64,000 bases of DNA from Micromonospora sp. WMMD1102. GTDB taxonomy: Bacteria > Actinomycetota > Actinomycetes > Mycobacteriales > Micromonosporaceae. Shown here piece by piece: positions 38,669 through 46,928 of the stretch. The first letter of the stretch is position 1; every line of letters begins with the position of its first letter. The stretch lies in assembly GCF_029626265.1 (NCBI RefSeq), contig NZ_JARUBN010000001.1:2356001-2420000 (forward strand). Direction: 5' to 3'. Both the position numbers and the translations under genes were made by a program. The notes below the pieces were generated by a model. It searched no databases. It saw nothing but the letters and a program-made list of their open reading frames with translations, and was not told the origin of the DNA.

Positions 38669-40043
38669 GGTTTTCCTCCCTGTTCGGGTGCGGACGCGGG
38701 GCTGGGCCGTCGGCGGCCGTGTGACGTCGGTCGGCGAGCAGACAGCCGAGGCAGATCCAGAACCCGACGATGGCGACCGGACAGACGAGCACGTTGGCGA
38801 ACGCCAGGGTCACCGCTCCGGCCGCCACGGCGGCGCGCAGTGGGGTGAGCAGCGCGTTGCCGCGAACGACGAGTCCGGCGATCACGAGGGTGACCAGGAG
38901 CAGCGCCGCCGGAATGCCGGCCTCCGCCGCCAGGCCGAGGTAATCGTTGTGGGTCTTGAGGAATCGGCCCACCTCGGGATAGTTCAGGGCGTAGTAGGGG
39001 AACATGCGGTAGCCGATGCCGTTGAACGGATGTTCGGCAATGGCGTTGATCGTCGCGCTCAGCACGCCGGCCCGGCCGGAGTCGTCGGTGAGCTGCGACA
39101 TCGGGCGTTCGTCGAAGACCACCGTCCAGATGGGTTTCCGGAACACGTAGACGACGGCGGCCAGGAGTCCGCTGAGCGCTATCCCGATCATCTGCTGGCG
39201 CACCGGACGGTTCGAGATCAGGGCGACCAGCACGCCGGCCGCCGCCGCCAGGATTCCGGCCCTGGACTGGGTCTGCTGCACCGCCACGAGGGCGACCACC
39301 GCCGGAGCGAGATAGGCCAGCCGGCGGGGCTGGCGCGCGAGAGCGACGCTCGCACCCACCGACGGGGCCGCCACCGCGGCCAGATAGTTGGAGTTGATAC
39401 CGAGGGCCTCCAGCCGACCACCGTTGTAGTGCCCCCTGAGCAGTGCGTAGGCGCCGACGATGCCGCCGGTCAGCGCCACCAGCCGGGCGACGTCGGCCGG
39501 GTTCGGCGGCCACACGGTGACCGCGGCCAGCAGGAACAGGCCGCCGACGATCACGATCAGGTGGCTGAGCCCGGAGAACCTGCCGGGCAGGTCCGGTGCC
39601 CAGGCGTTGTCCCGGGTCATCGTGCTGAGCAGGAGAAGTCCGGTGAGTGCGGCGGCGCAGAACGCGGGCCAACCCGGCCGGAGCGGGCGGGCCCGTCTGA
39701 CCTGTGACCGCAGGGTCGGCACCAGCAGCAGACCGACGGCGAGGCTGACCAGCAGGACCCCTCGTAGGTCGTCGGCCACGGACGCGAGGTGGGCCACGCT
39801 GAGCGGTAGCACGGAGAGGATGAGCAGGTCGGGGCGGCCCAGCACGATCGGGACGGCTGCGGCGGCCAGCACGGCCAGGGCCGAGGTGACGGGATGCGCG
39901 ACCGCCAGGGCCCCGGCGAGGCACCCGGCCGCCAGCGACACCAACGGCCAGATCGGACCCTGACGGGCGCGGATCGGCATGGTGGACCGACCGACCGGAA
40001 TGGACGGCGCCGGTAATGTCTGCGACCTCAGGTAAGCCGTCAC
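38658..40043 (-). CDS. O-antigen ligase/polymerase-like membrane protein
   Basis: 461 aa, GTG preceded by GGAGGG. About 11-12 hydrophobic segments. A large extracytoplasmic loop contains PFNGIGYRMFPYY and the family signature FLKTHNDYLGLAAEAGIPAA (HNxYL), as in O-antigen ligases and Wzy-like polymerases. It should polymerise repeat units or transfer a finished glycan to its acceptor outside the membrane. A Gram-positive cell has no LPS core, so the acceptor would be protein, peptidoglycan, teichoic acid or another repeat unit. It belongs to the leftward run with the methyltransferase below and, 112 bases above, the glycosyltransferase. Confidence 0.87.
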   Translation of the reverse strand: MTAYLRSQTLPAPSIPVGRSTMPIRARQGPIWPLVSLAAGCLAGALAVAHPVTSALAVLAAAAVPIVLGRPDLLILSVLPLSVAHLASVADDLRGVLLVSLAVGLLLVPTLRSQVRRARPLRPGWPAFCAAALTGLLLLSTMTRDNAWAPDLPGRFSGLSHLIVIVGGLFLLAAVTVWPPNPADVARLVALTGGIVGAYALLRGHYNGGRLEALGINSNYLAAVAAPSVGASVALARQPRRLAYLAPAVVALVAVQQTQSRAGILAAAAGVLVALISNRPVRQQMIGIALSGLLAAVVYVFRKPIWTVVFDERPMSQLTDDSGRAGVLSATINAIAEHPFNGIGYRMFPYYALNYPEVGRFLKTHNDYLGLAAEAGIPAALLLVTLVIAGLVVRGNALLTPLRAAVAAGAVTLAFANVLVCPVAIVGFWICLGCLLADRRHTAADGPAPRPHPNREENHAR

Positions 40044-40155
40044 TCAGCACCCTCCGGCCGTGACCTGCAACGTCAGTGGGATATCGGGACAAATAAGGAT
40101 AATAGTCGTCACCTGACGCATCGGATGCTCATATCGCGAATGCGGTCGAGCGCAT

Positions 40156-41595
40156 TCAGGAGAGCCAGTGCGGTCCTGTTCGGCCACTGGAAAAATCGAG
40201 AGAGTTTTCCTCGTCCGCGCTTCTTCCCGGGCTGCCGGCCCGGCCGGCGCCTGATCCGTCAGCGCCGTCCCCGCCGTCCGCACAGTCCTCGCCCCTGGCC
40301 ACCTGTTCGAGGATGTCGGCCACCCGGACGGCGGCTCTCCGGTTGTCGAACAGCCGCAGGGCACGCTCGCGGGCACGGTTCCCCCGCGCTCGCAGCCGGC
40401 CAGCCTCGAACTCGCGGTACGCGGTCTCCAGCGCCGAGGCCAGGGCCGGCACATCGCCCCGGGGGACCACCCAGCCGGACTCCTCGTCGACGGTCTCGGG
40501 AAGCCCACCCGCGTCGCTGACGATGCTCGGCAGGTTCATCGCGCTTGCCTCGCAGGCGGCCCCGTGGCCCTCCGAGAGGGACGGACTGACGCTCAGGTCG
40601 GCGGCCTCGTAACAGGGTCGGACGTCCGACATCGACTCGACCCAGGTGACGCTCGGGTCCGCCTGGAGGCCGAACCGGCGGACGAGTTCGCGTCGATGGG
40701 CTTCACCCGCGGCGGTCCACCCGCCCCCGACCAGCAGTAGACGCGACCGGGGATGCCGGGCGTGGAAGACACGCCAGGCGGCCAGGAGGACGTCGTGACC
40801 CTTGATGGCCCGCCCGTTGTGTGCGAGCCGCTTCGGCGGATAGACGTACGCCACCATCACCGCGAGGAACGCGTCCTGGTCGATGCCGAGCTCGGCACGC
40901 GTCTTCGCCCGTACCTCCTCGCGGGTCGCCGTTGCGACCGTGCCGGAGAGGTCGCGCTGGCCCCCGGCCCAGGACGGCGCGAACCGTCCCGCATCCACCC
41001 CGTAGGTCGCCACCGGACGGCGGACGGCCGGACAGCCGAGCTCCCCGTAACGCCGTGAGGTGTGCGCGGTGCCGCAGATGGTGGCGTGGTCCAGTCGCCA
41101 CAGCAGCCGCTCGACCGGCCGGATCAGCGCGGACTCGAGGAAGAGCGGGCCGGCGACCATGTGCACCCGGCGTACCGGCAGTCCCAGGGTGCTCAGCCGG
41201 GCGGCGAGGGCCGACGCGTAGAGGTGGTAGTGCAGCACGTCCGGCCGGAGCCGGCGGACGAGGCGACGCAGCCGCCACAGGCCGCTCAGCGTGGCCGGAC
41301 GCGGTCGGAATCCGAAGTCGAACGGGGAGTCGACGACCTGGAAGCCGTTGCGGGTCAGTTCGGCGGTCAACCGGCCGGGACCGGGAGGCAGGACCACGAG
41401 GACCTCGTGTCCCCGTCGGCGGAGTTCCGTCACCTGCGGGAGGATCCACAACCCCCCGCTGTTCGTCTTCAACAGGACCACGACCCGCAGCCGCTGCCGG
41501 GCCGCACCGTGGTCGTCCGGTCCAGGCTCCAACTGCGCGGGCGGGCCCTGCCCGGCCGGCCGGGCAGCGCCGGGTTCGTCGCGATGGGTGTTCAC
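40156..41595 (-). CDS. Glycosyltransferase family 4 protein
   Basis: 479 aa; GTG overlaps the stop of the acetyltransferase gene (GTGA). N-terminal domain: RVVVLLKTNSGGLWILPQVT, DVLHYHLYASALAARL. C-terminal donor domain: VMVAYVYPPKRLAHNGRAIK, SRLLLVGGGWTAAGEAH, then PSLSEGHGAACEASAMN. The usual E-x7-E spacing is one residue shorter here (E-GHGAAC-E). The C-terminal ~45 residues are Gly/Asp/Ser-rich. As the last gene of the aminotransferase / initiating transferase / acetyltransferase run, it is a candidate PglA-like enzyme adding the second sugar, which is inference from order. Confidence 0.88.
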   Translation of the reverse strand: MNTHRDEPGAARPAGQGPPAQLEPGPDDHGAARQRLRVVVLLKTNSGGLWILPQVTELRRRGHEVLVVLPPGPGRLTAELTRNGFQVVDSPFDFGFRPRPATLSGLWRLRRLVRRLRPDVLHYHLYASALAARLSTLGLPVRRVHMVAGPLFLESALIRPVERLLWRLDHATICGTAHTSRRYGELGCPAVRRPVATYGVDAGRFAPSWAGGQRDLSGTVATATREEVRAKTRAELGIDQDAFLAVMVAYVYPPKRLAHNGRAIKGHDVLLAAWRVFHARHPRSRLLLVGGGWTAAGEAHRRELVRRFGLQADPSVTWVESMSDVRPCYEAADLSVSPSLSEGHGAACEASAMNLPSIVSDAGGLPETVDEESGWVVPRGDVPALASALETAYREFEAGRLRARGNRARERALRLFDNRRAAVRVADILEQVARGEDCADGGDGADGSGAGRAGSPGRSADEENSLDFSSGRTGPHWLS

Positions 41596-42239
41596 CTGGC
41601 CGGTACCCCCTTGACGACCAGGCCCGCCGGGACGTCCCGGACGACGCAGGCGCCGGCGCCGACCACGCTGCCGGCGCCGACCCGCAGGCCCTGGAGCACG
41701 GCGGCCGTCGTGCCGATCAGCACGCCCGGCTCCAGTACGCAGTTGCCGGAGACCGCGGCCAGCGGGTTCACCGAGACGTAGTCCGCCAGCACGCTGTCGT
41801 GGCCCACGGTGCAGTTCTGGTTCAGGTGGACGTGGCGCCCGAGCCGGACGTTCGTCGTGACGCGGGCACCGGCGAACACCACCACGCCGTCCCCGACGGT
41901 GTTCCCGACCCCGAGCGTCGCTGCCGGGTGCACCAGGACCGCCCCCGGCAGCCGGTAGGCGTCGACGCGGTCGCCCAGGTCGCGCCGGACCCGCGGATCG
42001 CCGACGCCGAGGACGACGTGGGTGCCTGCCGGGGCGTCGCGCAACCAGCTCACCGGCCCGAGGTACTCGACGTCGAGGCGCTGCACCTGCTTGAGGTTCG
42101 ACTCCGCCGGGCGGTCGTCCACGAAGCCACGCAGCCGCCAGTGCCGCTGCACCGGGGTCACCTCGTTCACCGCCCGGACGATCCCGACGATCTCCCGGCC
42201 GTGCCCGCCGCAGCCGACGATCACGACGTCGACGCTCAC
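41592..42239 (-). CDS. PglD/NeuD-type sugar O/N-acetyltransferase
   Basis: 215 aa. An N-terminal Rossmann-like nucleotide-sugar domain (VDVVIVGCGGHGREIVGIVR) and a C-terminal left-handed beta-helix of hexapeptide repeats. HPAATLGVGNTVGDGVVVFA opens the helix; the putative catalytic His is in NCTVGHDSVLADYVSVNP, and GACVVRDVPAGLVVKGVPAR closes it. PglD acetylates the 4-amino group of UDP-4-amino sugars in bacillosamine synthesis; NeuD relatives act on sialic acid. The neighbouring PglC-like and PglE-like genes favour the first role. GTG overlaps the upstream stop and the stop overlaps the downstream GTG. Confidence 0.9.
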   Translation of the reverse strand: MSVDVVIVGCGGHGREIVGIVRAVNEVTPVQRHWRLRGFVDDRPAESNLKQVQRLDVEYLGPVSWLRDAPAGTHVVLGVGDPRVRRDLGDRVDAYRLPGAVLVHPAATLGVGNTVGDGVVVFAGARVTTNVRLGRHVHLNQNCTVGHDSVLADYVSVNPLAAVSGNCVLEPGVLIGTTAAVLQGLRVGAGSVVGAGACVVRDVPAGLVVKGVPAR

Positions 42240-42898
42240 CGCCGCACCTCCGGCCCCGGGCCGGCCCGGCCGGCACCGACGAGCGTCCGGCGCGTGCCGA
42301 GGAACTCGGGCATGGTGGCGTCGCCTTCGGCCGTGATGCCGTGCCGGCGCAGTACCCGGGCGACCGTCTTCAGCAGGATGCGCAGGTCGAGACCGAGGCA
42401 GCGCCGGTCGACGTACCAGACGTCGTGGCTGAACCGCTCCTCCCAGCTGATGGCATTGCGGCCGTTGACCTGCGCCAGGCCGGTGATGCCGGGCCGGACC
42501 TCGTGCCGGCGGGCCTGCTGCGGCGTGTACCTGTCGAGATAGGTCGGCAGCAGTGGGCGCGGCCCGACCAGGCTCATGTCCCCGCGACAGACGTTCCACA
42601 GGGTCGGCAACTCGTCCAGGCTGGTGGCGCGGAGCCAGGACCCCAGCCGGGTCAGCCGCTCGGCGTCGCCGACCCGGCCCGGCCCGACGGCATGCATGGT
42701 GCGGAACTTGTAGAGGACGAACGGCCTGCCGTGCCGGCCCGGTCTGACCTGGCGGAACAGCACCGGCCGGCCCAGCGCCAGTACGACGGCACCGGCCACC
42801 GCGACGATGACGGGTGCGAGGAGCAGCAGCATGGCGGCGGCGACGACCGCGTCCAGTACCCGCTTCGACCGGTCGTACCGGCGCCGCCCGAGGCTCAC
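42236..42898 (-). CDS. PglC-like initiating phosphoglycosyltransferase (bacterial sugar transferase)
   Basis: 220 aa, the size of the minimal monotopic enzymes, without the extra membrane domain of WbaP/WcaJ. One hydrophobic N-terminal segment (LDAVVAAAMLLLLAPVIVAV) is followed by PVLFRQVRPGRHGRPFVLYK, the catalytic Asp-Glu pair in ATSLDELPTLWNV, GDMSLVGPRPLLP and RHEVRPGITGLAQVNGRN. It transfers a phospho-sugar from UDP-sugar to undecaprenyl phosphate on the cytosolic face, so it starts the glycan. GTG overlaps the aminotransferase stop (GTGA). Gene order predicts a diacetamido-deoxy sugar as first residue. Confidence 0.93.
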   Translation of the reverse strand: MSLGRRRYDRSKRVLDAVVAAAMLLLLAPVIVAVAGAVVLALGRPVLFRQVRPGRHGRPFVLYKFRTMHAVGPGRVGDAERLTRLGSWLRATSLDELPTLWNVCRGDMSLVGPRPLLPTYLDRYTPQQARRHEVRPGITGLAQVNGRNAISWEERFSHDVWYVDRRCLGLDLRILLKTVARVLRRHGITAEGDATMPEFLGTRRTLVGAGRAGPGPEVRR

Positions 42899-44028
42899 GC
42901 GGGTACTCCCAGGAAGTCCGCTGTCGTGCGGAGCACGTACTCGATCTCGGGTTCGGTCAGTCCGGAGCCGCTGGGCAGGGCGAGGCCGGTGCCGAAGAGC
43001 CGCTCCGCGACGCCGGTGAGGATGCTGCGCTGGCCGGCGAAGGCGGGTTGCAGGTGCATCGGTTTCCACACCGGCCGGGTCTCGATCTGGGCGGCGGCGA
43101 GATGGGTGGCGAGTTCCGCCGCCTGCCAGCCGGCCTGGACCGGGTCGACGACGATGCAGGTCAGCCAGTTGTTGGCCCCCGGGTCATGCTCCCCGAGCAG
43201 CCGTACTCCCGGCACCGCGCCGAACAGCGTCGCGTACCGTCGCCGCAGCTCGCGGCGCCGATTGATCATGAGATCGAGCCGGCGCACCTGCGCTCGGCCG
43301 ACGGCGGCCAGCAGGTTGCTGAGGCGGTAGTTGTACCCCGTCTCGGTGTGTTCGTAGTAGGGCAGCGGCTGCCGAGCCTGGGTGGAGAGATAGCGGCAGC
43401 GCTCGACCAGGGCCAGATCGTCCGAGACGAGCATCCCGCCGCCGGAGGTGGTGACGATCTTGTTGCCGTTGAACGAGAGCACCCCGGCGTGCCCGAACGA
43501 GCCGGCCGGCTGTCCGCCCCGGGTGGCGCCGAGCGCCTCTGCCGCGTCCTCCAGCACCGGCACTCCGGCGGCGTCGCAGACCGGCAGCAGCCGGGCGTAG
43601 TCGGCGCAGCTGCCGAAGAGGTCCACCGGAACCACCGCCGACACCCGCCGCCCGGCCGCCTCGAACTCCTTGAGCAGGGTGGCGAGCAGGTCGACGTCGA
43701 TGTTGCCGTCGCCCGGGTCGCAGTCCACGAAGACAGGTTCGGCGCCGGTGTAGCGGACCGCGTTGGCGGTGGCGACGAAGGTCAGGGTGGGCACGACGAC
43801 GACGGTTCCGGGACCGGCCCCGAGACCCAGCAGGCCCAGGTGGAGTGCGGCGGTGCCGGAACTCAGCGCGACCGCACCGGCCACACCGACCCGGTCGGCG
43901 ACCTCCCGCTCGAAGCCGTCGATCTCCGGGCCGACGGGCGCGACCCAACCCGACCGCAGCGCGCGCAGCAGGTACGACTCCTCCAACGGCCCGACGTCGG
44001 GCGCGGAGAGATAGATCTTGGCGTTCAC
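42895..44028 (-). CDS. PglE-like DegT/DnrJ/EryC1/StrS aminotransferase
   Basis: 377-aa PLP enzyme. GTG start (VNAKIYLSAPDVG) after CAGGG; the frame is open to 44244 without homology. Landmarks: GPLEESYLLRALRSGWVAPV, VALSSGTAALHLGLLGLGAG, PVLEDAAEALGATRGG and the PLP lysine in VLSFNGNKIVTTSGGGML. The 'LSxPxxxxxExxyxxxAxxSxWxxxxGPxxxxFE' opening is that of PglE/LegC-type 4-aminotransferases. It should aminate the 4-keto sugar made by a PglF-like dehydratase, whose gene is at 27.0-28.9 kb. It leads the four-gene run with overlapping ends. Confidence 0.93.
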   Translation of the reverse strand: MNAKIYLSAPDVGPLEESYLLRALRSGWVAPVGPEIDGFEREVADRVGVAGAVALSSGTAALHLGLLGLGAGPGTVVVVPTLTFVATANAVRYTGAEPVFVDCDPGDGNIDVDLLATLLKEFEAAGRRVSAVVPVDLFGSCADYARLLPVCDAAGVPVLEDAAEALGATRGGQPAGSFGHAGVLSFNGNKIVTTSGGGMLVSDDLALVERCRYLSTQARQPLPYYEHTETGYNYRLSNLLAAVGRAQVRRLDLMINRRRELRRRYATLFGAVPGVRLLGEHDPGANNWLTCIVVDPVQAGWQAAELATHLAAAQIETRPVWKPMHLQPAFAGQRSILTGVAERLFGTGLALPSGSGLTEPEIEYVLRTTADFLGVPA

Positions 44029-44280
44029 CGGCCCTGACCGGGCACCGCGCGTCGCTGCTGGCCACCGGGATCGTCGGCGCTCACGATAGGTCCTCCGTTC
44101 ACGGACGTACGACGGGAAGATGTCGCCGGACCGCTGTCGGCGATGTCGTGCAGGTCTTCCGTCAAGGTGAACGTCGGGTGCCGCCCGTCGGTGACGAACA
44201 GAAAGAGGATTCGGCTCCGCCTCCGGTGGCGAGACCGCGTTCAAGAGGACGGGACCGCGGTCGGGAACGTGGGACCGTGG

Positions 44281-45924
44281 TCAGGAGCGCGGGATCGGCA
44301 GCGTGATGGTGAAGGTGGTGCCGGCCCCGACTTCGCTGCTGACCCGGATGACCCCGCCGTGGTCGGTGACGATCTGCCGGACGATGGCCAGACCCAGGCC
44401 ACTGCCGCCGGTCTTCCGGCCGCGCGCCGAGTCGGCCCGCCAGAACCGGTCGAAGACGTACGGCAGCGCCTCCGGCGTGATCCCGGAACCGCTGTCGGCG
44501 ACCCGGATCAGCGCCGAGTCGCCCTCCCGGTGCAGGGTGAGCGCCACCTGCCCGCCCCTGGCGGTGGCCCGGAACGCGTTCGTGAGCAGGTTTCCGACCA
44601 CCTGCCGCAGCCGGTCGGGATCGGCGTGCACGGTCACCGGTTCGGCGGCGAGGGTCAGGGTCACCCCGGCCGCGTCGGCGCCGGCCCGGTGTGCGGTACG
44701 GCAGGTCTCCAGCAGTTCGGCCAGGTCGACGGTTGCCCGGTGGTACGCCAGGCTGCCCGCCTCGGCCAGGGCGAGATCCTGGAGGTCGTCGACGATCCGC
44801 TGCTGGAGTACCGCCTCCTCGTGCAGCGAGGCGAACAACTCCGGGTCGGGGTCGATCACCCCGTCGGAGAGCGCCTCCAGATAGCCGCGCAGGTTGGCCA
44901 GTGGCGTACGCAGCTCGTGCGCCACGTCGGCGACCAGCCGGCGCTGGCGTTCCTCGCCGCGCTGCAACGAGTCCGCCATCCGGTTGAACGACCGGGCCAG
45001 GGTGGCGATCTCGTCGTTGCCCCGCACCGGCACCCGGCTGGTCAGGTCGCCCCGGCCGAGTCGCTGGGAGGCGGCGGTCAGGATCCCGATCGGCCGGAGC
45101 ACGCGGTGGCTGAGCAGGGTGGTCGCGATGATCGCCACCGCTGCCACCCCGCCGGCGGCGGCCAGCAGCGGGCCGACCACCAGCGCCCGGTCGCCCTCGG
45201 TGCCGACCCCGAGGATGACCCGGGCCGGCTCCGGCGCGACCTCCGCGATCCGGGCGTTGAACGCCTCCGCCAGGCAGTAGTCGCGCGGGTCGCCGGGCGC
45301 GGTGTCGGGGCACGCGGCGGAGAGCTCCGCCAGGTCGGCCCGGTTCGCCTGCTCGGACTGGACAGCCAGCTCCGAGCAGTTCCGGGCCAGCTTGGGGTTC
45401 GTCGAGGCGGCCGCGGTCATGTCGTACTGGGGTATGCCGAACCGGTCGGGCAACTGGGTGGGTTCGACGCCGTTGCGGGTCAGGCAGGCGGCGAACCGGA
45501 CACCGGTGCGGTACCGGTACAGCTCCTTGGCGGCGGTTTCCGCCGGGTCGGCGTCCAGCCCGGCCAGGTCGAGCGTGGGGCGGGGATTGACGTAGCCGAC
45601 CACGGTGCCGAGTTCGCGTACCGCCTCGTCCGGGCGTGCCTCGCGGTCGGTGTCCACCAGCACCCAGCCGGAGTCGGCGACCAGGTGGATGCGTTGCCCG
45701 GTCTGCGCGCCGAGTCGCACCACCAGGTCGCGGACCCGCTCCCAGGTGCCGTGCCGGCGGCCGTAGTCGCTGAGTGCGGCGGCAACCTGGTCCAGCGAGG
45801 CGGCGGCGGCGCCGGACTCGTCGATCTGCCGGGACGCCTGCCGGAGTACCAGCCAGAGGGTCGCGGCGGTCGCACTCACCGCGACCAGCATCACCAGGCC
45901 GAGCACCCGTAACCGGAAGCTCAC
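44281..45924 (-). CDS. Sensor histidine kinase with HAMP domain
   Basis: 547 aa. An N-terminal membrane helix (about 5-27), a ~220-residue extracytoplasmic sensor with four cysteines, a second helix (about 248-275), then HAMP (RPIGILTAASQRLGRGDLTS), the H-box in LVADVAHELRTPLANLRGYL, and the ATPase domain with N-box NLLTNAFRATA and G-boxes RVADSGSGITPEALPYVFDR and TGGSGLGLAIVRQIV. GTG overlaps the stop of the response-regulator gene. It phosphorylates that partner; the signal is unknown. Confidence 0.95.
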   Translation of the reverse strand: MSFRLRVLGLVMLVAVSATAATLWLVLRQASRQIDESGAAAASLDQVAAALSDYGRRHGTWERVRDLVVRLGAQTGQRIHLVADSGWVLVDTDREARPDEAVRELGTVVGYVNPRPTLDLAGLDADPAETAAKELYRYRTGVRFAACLTRNGVEPTQLPDRFGIPQYDMTAAASTNPKLARNCSELAVQSEQANRADLAELSAACPDTAPGDPRDYCLAEAFNARIAEVAPEPARVILGVGTEGDRALVVGPLLAAAGGVAAVAIIATTLLSHRVLRPIGILTAASQRLGRGDLTSRVPVRGNDEIATLARSFNRMADSLQRGEERQRRLVADVAHELRTPLANLRGYLEALSDGVIDPDPELFASLHEEAVLQQRIVDDLQDLALAEAGSLAYHRATVDLAELLETCRTAHRAGADAAGVTLTLAAEPVTVHADPDRLRQVVGNLLTNAFRATARGGQVALTLHREGDSALIRVADSGSGITPEALPYVFDRFWRADSARGRKTGGSGLGLAIVRQIVTDHGGVIRVSSEVGAGTTFTITLPIPRS

Positions 45925-46691
45925 GCCACCCCGTCCGCCCCGGCGGCGGCGTCGGCCCGCCCCCGTTCCCCGGCGGCGGCGTCCTGGCGTCCCCGCTCCC
46001 CGCCGGGCTGCTCGGCCAGCCGGTAGCCCCGGCCGAAGACGGTCTGCACGTAGTGCGGCTCGGCCGGGTCGTCCTCGATCTTGCGGCGCAGGTTCATCAC
46101 GTGCGCGTCGACGGTCCGTTCCAGGACGTAGTGGTCGAAGCCGAAGGCCCGGTCGATGATCTGGGCCCGGGTGAACGCCCGGCCCGGCTCGCCGGCGAGC
46201 ACCTCCAGGATGCCGAACTCCTTGGCGGTGAGCGTGACCAGCCGACCGTTGATCCGCACCTCGAACCGGCCCGGGTCGACCTCCAGGTCACCGACCCGGA
46301 GCACCGCCTGGTTGCCGGCACTCACCGCCCCCGAGCGACGCAGCAGGGCACGGACCCGGGCGGCCAGTTCCCGTGGGCTGTACGGCTTGGTCAGGTAGTC
46401 GTCGGCGCCGATGTCCAGCCCGAGCAGTACGTCGTCCTCGGTGGTCCGGGCGGTCAGCAGCAGGATCGGTAGGTTGGACTCGGCCCGCAGGATGCGGCAG
46501 ACGTCGAGCCCGTCCAGCACCGGCATCATCACGTCCAGCACCACGAGGTCGGGGCGGCGGGCGCGGACCTGCTCCAGGGCGGCCCGCCCGTCACCGACGA
46601 CGAGCACGCTGTGGCCCTCCCGTTCGAGATAGACCCGGACCAGGTTGGCCTGCTTCGGGTCGTCCTCGGCGACCAGTATCCGCGCGCTCAT
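45921..46691 (-). CDS. OmpR-family response regulator
   Basis: 256 aa, ATG after GGAG. The receiver domain has ILVAEDDPKQANLV, the phospho-acceptor Asp in DLVVLDVMMPVLDGLDVCRI and LLTARTTEDD and YLTKPYSPREL. The winged-helix DNA-binding domain ends with YVLERTVDAHVMNLRRKIED and VQTVFGRGYRLAEQ. A ~30-residue Gly/Arg/Ala-rich tail with an imperfect duplication (GGERGRQDAAA, GERGRADAAA) is unusual. First gene of the two-gene operon with the kinase. Target genes unknown; the divergent DUF389 gene is 237 bases away. Confidence 0.96.
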   Translation of the reverse strand: MSARILVAEDDPKQANLVRVYLEREGHSVLVVGDGRAALEQVRARRPDLVVLDVMMPVLDGLDVCRILRAESNLPILLLTARTTEDDVLLGLDIGADDYLTKPYSPRELAARVRALLRRSGAVSAGNQAVLRVGDLEVDPGRFEVRINGRLVTLTAKEFGILEVLAGEPGRAFTRAQIIDRAFGFDHYVLERTVDAHVMNLRRKIEDDPAEPHYVQTVFGRGYRLAEQPGGERGRQDAAAGERGRADAAAGADGVA

Positions 46692-46928
46692 GGGGCTCCA
46701 TTCTGCCTGCTTCCGGCGGGATCGATTAGAGCCCCGCAACGGTGAAGAAGTGATAAGCCGCTGTCCGGAAACGGTCAACCGTCGGCCCTCATCCACAGGT
46801 CACACCTTCCTGACCGGTTCCGCTCATCTCGCCGCCGACCGCCGCGACAGGTCGAAACAGCCTCCGAGACGCCAGCCGGCCGCCCGGTCGGGGTGGAGCC
46901 GCAGCGGGGCGGGGTGCAGGATGGCGAC

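Noticed and set aside
23600..44028. Secondary-metabolite (polyketide or peptide) gene cluster with sugar-tailoring genes
   Set aside because: No PKS, NRPS, terpene or RiPP core gene is present. The flippase, ligase-like protein and initiating phosphoglycosyltransferase point to a surface glycan.
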